The notes below the pieces were generated by a model. That model had not been told where the DNA came from, made no database searches, and was given only the letters and a program-made list of their open reading frames with translations. A DNA stretch of 64,000 nt from Isoetes taiwanensis (taxonomy: Eukaryota; Streptophyta; Lycopodiopsida; Isoetales; Isoetaceae): assembly GCA_021234155.1 (NCBI GenBank), contig JAJEKV010000025.1, positions 2,127,995 to 2,191,994 on the forward strand, written 5' to 3'. The first letter of the stretch is position 1. Each line of letters begins with the position of its first letter. Shown piece by piece: positions 57,780 to 64,000 of this stretch. The position numbers and the translations under genes are program-made.

Positions 57780-58125
57780 TTACACCAAATATTTATCTTT
57801 GTATTAGGACTTGCTTCTGCTAATGAGAAAGAAATGGCAGTACATGTCATGGTGCTCAGAGGTTAGTTATTTTTTTTTCAAATTTTTGACATACCCTCTG
57901 CTAATGAGAAAGAAATGGCATTATGGTGCTCAGAGGTTAGCTATTTTTTTTCAACGTTTGAGATACCAAATTACATGGGTTTTCTAGCACTTACATCCGT
58001 TGGAAATGGGGCATATTCAGCTTGGACAGTAGGTATTACACATAGATCAACATCTGCAAAAACCACGCCAGAGTTAGATGTGCAGAACTTTACAGATTCA
58101 TCTATAGCATAGTTGAATTATGCTC
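57780..58125. repeat. Duplicate copy 2 (empty LINE site)
   Basis: This copy lacks the LINE but has its own extra partial repeat: GCTAATGAGAAAGAAATGGCA with TGGTGCTCAGAGGTTAG occurs twice (57815 and 57899 regions). It gives the pre-insertion state of copy 1. Confidence 0.85.
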
Positions 58126-58526
58126 AAACAAGTCTTTTATCATAAAAGCACTTGGAGCTTTCATTCAAATGGAAGATCCTGCAACGCTAAACAAAATTGG
58201 AAGAAGAATATGAAAATGGGTATTTCAAAAGAAAGAGATGCTTCTACCACAGTTCCTGTAAGCAAGCTGGGACAATTGAATAATCCGGCCCCGTAGTATC
58301 CGACCCTCTGCGATCTCTTATTATCGGCCCCTTCATTGAACTAATCCCAGAACCTATCGGCCCCCCCTCTTGCATCGCCGCATAAGACAACCTAAACTAA
58401 AATTAACTAAATTATTCACCTAAAACCAACCTACCGCATTCCAATTTTATTCTAATTTTTGGTATTTCTTACTGTACTAAATCGGCAGCAGAGAGGGGGC
58501 GGATTCGTTTTTGGGGGTTGTGGGGA

Positions 58527-58542
58527 GGGGGGGGGGGGGGGG
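58527..58542 (+). repeat. G16 homopolymer
   Basis: GGGGGTTGTGGGGA precedes a run of 16 G. The stretch could form a G-quadruplex and is also a likely place for assembly or sequencing length error. Confidence 0.85.
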
Positions 58543-58879
58543 ATCATCTGCTTCAATCGCCTCACAAGCCGAATACTACAGAAGAGAGGGGCCAGATTAT
58601 TCAAACTAGCCATCAAGCTATTTTTCTCTACCAAAAACTTCCCCGCGACGTTTTCATGACATATATAAGTGAGTTCCATTTTTTGTTTGATGTAATATTT
58701 CCGTTCGAGGAAAACATTTTAGAGCAACACGTGTACATAAAAAATATAGCAAAAAAATTTAAAAGAGATGACTACCGTAGTATAGCTTAACTGGAAATTA
58801 AAAAAAGAGTGACGTCATGATATGACCCAATCATGGTATTGCATCCCAAAAAATTGAGGCACTGAGCACGTATATAAGG

Positions 58880-59640
58880 GCCATTGCCGGATTGGGAGGA
58901 AGAGAGGAGAACTTGCACCGCCATAGCCTAGCCAGACATGGGCCAAGACATGGGCTCGACACCTCTTGGGTGATGCATCGCCTTCAATGGGGTTCAAGTC
59001 GTAGATGAGCAGTGGCTCTCTAGCCACCTGTAATGCGCATGCGTGCCTTTGGAGGGAGTGATCTCCTCCTGCCTCATGGGGACTGGGGAGATGCAACGCA
59101 GAAGTAGCCGCCTTGGCTATGCACCTGGTAGGCCATAGTCAAGTCCCAAGGCTTATCATCCTATTCTGCAAAGTATGCACAGGAGGGGCGGATGGAGTGG
59201 AGTACCCAATGACCATGCTCTATGCCAGCCAAGTCCATTGTTATGAACTCTGTCTGCTTTGACCTCTGGAGACCCCAGTCGTCAGTCGATCCCCTTGAGT
59301 CTGAGCCTTGGGTAGGATTTTCCTTATGTTGATATTACTAATGTTGTTATTGCATATGTTATGACATGGTGAGCCACCCTTCGAGGTGGAACTATGTGTA
59401 TTTGATGCTATGTGCTTATGTTTATTTACGCTTCTGCAGCTAGGACGATCCCAAGGGAGACGGGATGAATGACACGTCCATTCTTCCCCATCGATCCCTT
59501 GTCATGTAGCAAGGGTACGGTGTTAGGTGGATAGCAAGGATACGGTGCTAGGTGGAGGGCCTTTGTCAGCATGTGCATTGACAGAGGGATGAACTCTGGG
59601 TTCTTATACAATGGGAGCATTGTATACGAGCAGGGGACGT
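58880..59640 (+). mobile_element. Diverged LTR-like sequence (plus orientation)
   Basis: GCACAGGAGGGGCGGATGGAGTGG near 59170, GAGTCTGAGCC..GGGTAGGA near 59300 and further words match, in the same order, the reverse complement of 63.54-64.0 kb (GCACAGGAAGGGCGGATGG, GAGTCTGAGCCTGGGTAGGA). It ends near ATGGGAGCATTGTATACGAG, aligned with the LTR end and primer-binding site of the other copy. Borders are approximate. Confidence 0.55.
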
Positions 59641-61453
59641 CATATAATACCAGTCACATGCATTTCATCTATAGAAGGGAATTCTCAGGACATATAATTT
59701 GCAAAACTTGCAAAATCTATGTTTCTATAAGAGTAACAACAACATTTTGCAAGACGCCAATACGAGCCTCACTTCACATGTGAAAACATCATGGAGCATA
59801 AGATTATGCCCTAAGGGTGCTTAAGAGAGCAACGACAGTTCTAGAAGTCACAGTGCACGAGGCAAAAATGGCAGCCACTGGTGGGTTCAAGAACTATAAA
59901 GGGACAGTGGAGTCATATGAACTTGAGTCTGATATTCAGATTTACAATTATTAGGTCTTCGGGTATATGTATTTCTGCAACTTTATAATGTGCCACCTTT
60001 GTGGATATTGAATTGAAGGAATCAACCCCTTGAACAAATATTAGAGAGGACTGCAATATAAAACCACAGGTCAATGTCAGCTATAAGAGACAGATATTTT
60101 CCAATAGCAAGCTCTACTCCATCAAGTATGTTCCATCATTTACTAGTACAAAGAAGTGTCTGGAAGTGAATCACAAATGGCCACTGTTGTTTTTTTAACT
60201 GCAAGCAAAATGACAGAACAACAAGCACCAGCATGAAGTCTTACTTTCATAAGATTATCATCAATTTTGGTTAAAATTCTTGCATTTAAAGATATCATAT
60301 CAAGGGAACGAGATATCGACACAGAAGGGATGGAAGATAAGATTCCTGCAAGTTGCTGGGAGTATGAACCAAACCACAACCATATGATGGAACCTGAGAT
60401 ACATGTTCATTATTGTTATCCTACATGTATAGTTGGATAAATGCTATAATAGCTTTAGCAAGTTTTTATATTACCTTCACAATGAAGTATAGTCTATGAG
60501 AGATCAAAAAGTTACCTGCAGATCAGTGTCAATGTATTTAAGATAGATAGAAGACGCATTTATATTGATGTAATTGATGTGATGATTTAGAGACTAATTT
60601 AACAATGAGAACACATTTTAGACTTAGTTTTTATTTCTGAAGAAACTAGATATGATAGATCTACATCACTTTCACCTTTTGTAGAGAATCGGACATGAAA
60701 TATCAATTGCAGATAAATAAAGTCAAATTGCAGGTCAACGTAGAAGATACATTTATCTTGGATGGAAAATATTCTTCTTTATATGCTTGTCTATTTTATG
60801 GATCTATTCTCTAGTTTTTCCACGTAAATGTTGCACTTATGGCAGTATGTTCTTTCAAGGACATAATTAATTGTAGTTGAGATTGATTTGATTATGTTAT
60901 GGTTGATGCCATTGTAACAACAAGTGGCTAGAAAGCAAAATTCAAAGAAATCCTAAGTCTAATAGACTACCTTAACATAAAGCTCTGAACAATACATGTG
61001 TGCTTCCACTTGTGGTGGAGGTTCTGCAAACTATGATGATGCCATGCAGCCTCTGAAAATGCTGCTCCTTTGAGCAAGGTCTGAGAACAACCATGTTTCT
61101 CAACTTACTTTACAAATAAGATTGCATTTAAAACGGGAGAAAATCATTGAAACGGGAGCAAAAGGAATATTCCTTGAACATTCTCTTTTTCCGCAAAAAA
61201 TGGCTAAAATGAGGTGAAAAAAAGGGGCATAAAAGTGTATTTTTTGTCCAAATAGAGAATTGACTATGTCAAAGTGACACTTTTTCTAGCAATTGTAATT
61301 TGCCTGAAGTATGTTTTTAGAGAGAACCTCTAATTCAAGAGAACATAAATCTTAACCGAAAATCGAAGTGAAGTTTACAACTGAAATTGTAATATTTTCA
61401 AAATTGTAAAATCTTTAGATTCACATTCAAAATTTACTTCTTTTTCCTAAGAC
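59641..61453. other. No recognised gene
   Basis: AT-rich DNA with short frames only; I see no domain, repeat array or transposon end. Confidence 0.5.
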
Positions 61454-61957
61454 TCAGTTATGTGCAAAAGTGTGAGGAGTGATAAGAGAGGGATCCAGGC
61501 CATCATCATGCTCGTTTATACCATCTTCGTCAGTTTCATTTCTTTCACTGTCACTTGAGGAAGTGCTTGAGTTATCTTCCTCGTCACTATCAATAGAGGG
61601 TGAAGCATTGCCAACCTCTTCTTCATCTTCTTCCTCATAGTTACAAGCCTTCTTAAGCAAGTTGACTGTCCTCTGGCGTAAACGATTGTCTGATTTCAAT
61701 TTGAAATTATAGCACATAATACTCATTTGTCGTATATCTAGCTCATCCCTACAACCGATTTTCTTGGCCTTTTTTCTCTTTCCTTGACTTCTCATTTCTA
61801 GCTCATACCTACCTTCAAAAGCATTTTCTAATCTTGTAGCAAGCCAATGAATCTTGAGTTTAGTCATCAGACCTTCCTCTTTGATTGTGTCAAGTACTTT
61901 GACTATCCAAAAAGGTCTCCCTTTTTCATTCTCCTCAGTCGGAAGAGCAATCAACAT
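61454..61957 (-). pseudogene. C-terminal part of a transposon-like protein
   Basis: The 167-codon frame starts MLIALPTEENEKGRPFWIVK and has VLDTIKEEG..KIHWLAT, then a basic stretch (GKRKKAKKIG), RDELDIRQMSIMCYNFKLK, LRQRTVNLLKKA, and an acidic Ser/Asp-rich tail to the stop. The pattern GMLIAL..FWIxKV..HW resembles the C-terminal segment KKGMFIMARPDDVLCPTWVG of the transposase-like gene in the 12.5-kb element, so this may be the end of a similar transposon protein. No upstream core is visible on this frame. Confidence 0.45.
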
Positions 61958-62743
61958 ACCTTTGGTAATTTCTGTGACATTACCTGCAGGCTCATTCTTG
62001 CATTCTTGGTCCGAGGTACATGACCCGATCCTCGTCTTCCTGTACTGCAGCTGCTACTGTAGCATTGCTTGGACCTGCTTGGTTCTGGGGTTATGCATAA
62101 AAACAATTTTCATTTCCTTTTGGCAAAACAATTATGGACATCAAAGACAAACTCTATCGACTTACTGTTCCTGATACAGTGGTTGATCAGCAAGTCTATT
62201 TACTTATCAGAGAGAATAGAGCCGATCCCGCCATGTGATGACAGTTACAAACTTCTGCCCTTCCAAAACTAAGAAATACTAGTACCTTTAATAGAGGGGC
62301 ATCATAAAAACTATCCAAACAACATATGCTATTTCAACCATAGACAATAAATTTCAATACAATTTTGCCCTAATACAAAGATAATTCAATTATCATTTGC
62401 TATCCAATTACTTTACCTTAATTTCCTGCGCCTTTATTTTTTGTGGCCTCTAACGTGCCTTTTTGCTAGTTTTCTCAAAATTTTCCAATTACTTTAGCCA
62501 ATTTGTTTTTGAAAATTGGCTAAAAAGTTGCCAAAGAGCTAAGTTTAGCCATTAAATTATACCATGCTTCACGCCTCTTTGCTAGCTTCTCTCTTGCCTA
62601 CGTCTCTTCCTCCCTTGCGACCACTTTCTCCTTACCCTTTTCTTTCGCGTTGCTGGCTCCTTTTGCTGTTCTTCCTGTTGCTGGGATTGCTCCTGTTGTC
62701 GAGGTTGCTCCTGCTGCTTGCTTCTAAGCTTCAGAAGCGGACG
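61958..62743. other. Gap between the two transposon-gene pieces
   Basis: A plus-strand frame at 62564-62755 is Leu-rich only because the minus strand encodes a Gln/Glu-rich stretch (EQPRQQEQSQQQEEQQKEPA) with a basic end. A core domain is not visible. Confidence 0.4.
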
Positions 62744-63028
62744 CTACGATCTTGATTTCTCCCGAGCCTCGTGATCATTCACCTGAAGTGCTAGGTCATT
62801 GCTCCAGTGATACGATTCGTCTGAAGAGCTTGAGTGGCTAGGTTCATCGTCTGAACTAGGCTGCAGGGCCTCAAGAATTCGTTTGCCGCTGCCTGCCGCG
62901 AGTGATTCAACATTTGGGTGCAAGCTGAAGCTTCCAATCTTCCTGGCTATCTGTTTGGTCCTCCCAACTTGGCTTCTTTGACGGTGGCCTCTTTGAGAGC
63001 TCTTTTCTCCCTTGATAGTCGATTGTGT
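62744..63028 (-). pseudogene. Frame with an H3-tail-like motif and Ser/Asp-rich region
   Basis: The minus-strand frame between a stop at 63029-63031 and a stop at 62744-62746 reads QVGRTKQIARKIGSFSLHP, then GSGKRILEALQPSSDDEPSH and SSSSDESYHW. RTKQIARK (62962-62939) resembles histone H3 residues 2-9 (RTKQTARK) with one change. There is no Met directly before it, so the start is lost or the motif is internal. A Gln-rich and basic region follows in another frame. It lies about 0.8 kb upstream of the C-terminal piece on the same strand. Confidence 0.35.
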
Positions 63029-63526
63029 CTATCCGCGGCACCTTCGGGTCGATTGATCTCGCATACTGTTTGTTCGGTGCCCACTCTATGACAGCGTTGG
63101 AGATTACCTTATAATTCGCTTTACAAGGACAAAGGAGAGGTTCAGGTTACAATTTGGGAACTTCTAAAGAGTAGATGTGCTTCCAAAGATTTTAGGGGCT
63201 ACTTTTCTTAAGAGTAAATTTATTATAACTATGGGTTATTAATTAAGATACTTTTCAAGTTTTCTTTTGAGCGATTTCTCGTTCAACTTCACTTGAAAGA
63301 TGCGGTTTATAAACAATTTGAGCTCAAATTTACTAGAAGGTTTCTTTTGACTATATTATTCCTACCACTTAGACTAAATCTAATTATGACCCTGCTAATG
63401 GGAAAAAAAATTCTCCCACATTTCACAGTTTAAGACTGGAATTCTTATTGCATTCCTTAACTAGATCAGTTAATCTACCTATTCAGTGATATGGTCAGTG
63501 CTATCTCTTGGTTAACCAAGAACATT
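63029..63526. other. No recognised gene
   Basis: AT-rich DNA between the transposon-gene remnant and the LTR. No domain or repeat was seen. Confidence 0.4.
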
Positions 63527-63539
63527 GCTCTGGTACCAC

Positions 63540-64000
63540 TGTGATGCTTCCCACCAAATATACGACGCCTCGTCGTATATCTCGTGGGAAATCCCCCATC
63601 CAGCCCTCCGGCCGCATGGGCCTTCTGTCTATCTCGCACCCAAGATATCTCTAGTGCGGGAAGGGGACATGAAGATGTCTTGCGTGCCATTCCCTTATGT
63701 CCTCCTATAACAGCAGAAGCATAACATAACATCAGCACTAGCAATAACAGAACATCCAACTACCTCGAATGGTAGCACATCCGTACAACTATAGATACAT
63801 CAAAGATATCAACATGCCATAAAACATATGAGCTCCTACCCAGGCTCAGACTCGTAGGGCAAGTAGACTGACAGCTGGGTCTCAAGATAGAGCAGACCGA
63901 GATACGATAATGGCGAGGCTGGCTATAGGCAATGGCTAAGGTTGACCACTCCATCCGCCCTTCCTGTGCATGCATTGCAGACGGGCTAAGTCGGGCTCTG
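63540..64000 (-). mobile_element. LTR of a minus-strand retrotransposon, running off the window
   Basis: Plus-strand TG at 63540 starts the LTR; just left of it GCTCTGGTACCA (63527-63538) is the reverse complement of TGGTACCAGAGC, a close variant of the initiator-tRNA-Met primer-binding site. The element's internal region should therefore lie to the left, but no gag or pol is recognisable there. The LTR contains a strong hairpin at 63548-63590: TTCCCACC and ATATACGACG, a CCT loop, then CGTCGTATAT and GTGGGAA (18 of 20 stem positions pair). A diverged LTR of the same family is at 58.9-59.6 kb in the other orientation. Confidence 0.65.

Noticed and set aside
62564-62755. Leu-rich membrane peptide on the plus strand
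   Set aside because: It is the complement of a Gln/Glu-rich coding stretch on the minus strand.

Overview
The window looks like nuclear DNA of a land plant with a large, repeat-rich genome. Supporting evidence: two single-exon GT29 sialyltransferase-like genes of the plant type, LINE ORF1 with a DUF4283-like domain, a Ty3 integrase fragment, a CACTA-type MITE, a Helitron 3' end and GT-AG introns. A non-seed plant is my guess only. No bacterial, viral or organellar operon structure is present. Most of the 64 kb is transposon debris and tandem or palindromic repeats; only two protein genes are clearly intact.

Layout. 1-3.9 kb: AT-rich, no genes. 3.9-8.5 kb: a repeat block made of a ~900-bp direct duplication, a decameric satellite with a perfect heat-shock-element-like stretch, GC-rich minisatellites and AAATGGCGCCATTT palindromes. 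9.6-10.5 kb: LINE 3' end. 10.5-13.3 kb: satellite of TGTCCAGATAAACC motifs carrying a rearranged 5S rRNA fragment. 13.5-14.1 kb: unknown small gene. 17.2-20.2 kb: LINE with ORF1 and ORF2 endonuclease overlapping by ATGA, carrying a 195-bp CACTA MITE. 21.9-27.8 kb: repeats, Helitron end. 30.2-31.3 kb (minus): first GT29 gene. 32.9-34.7 kb: LINE containing a slice of Ty3 integrase. 34.9-36.8 kb: tandem tRNA-like (SINE-like) units.

36,815-49,274: a 12,460-bp DNA transposon with imperfect 25-bp terminal inverted repeats, inserted inside the last SINE-like unit with a 4-bp CTTA target duplication; the unit resumes at 49,275. It carries a decayed minus-strand transposase-like gene (DUF7869-like), a plus-strand ORF starting with the histone H3 N-terminus MARTKQTAR, a frameshifted unknown gene with an intron, and about 20 copies of an 18-22 bp palindrome (AAATTGGGC..GCCCAATTT) that I see as a dense cluster only here. 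This is the best candidate for an undescribed system.

49.3-64 kb: exon remnants of an unknown gene, the second GT29 gene (52,538-53,860, plus), a LINE insertion with a 12-bp target duplication and an empty-site paralogue nearby, two related LTRs in opposite orientation, and pieces of another transposon-like gene with a second, weaker H3-tail-like motif (RTKQIARK).

The two GT29 genes face in opposite directions across the TE-filled interval and probably derive from a local duplication. They should act as type II membrane glycosyltransferases in the Golgi. The other units are selfish or decayed and form no host pathway.
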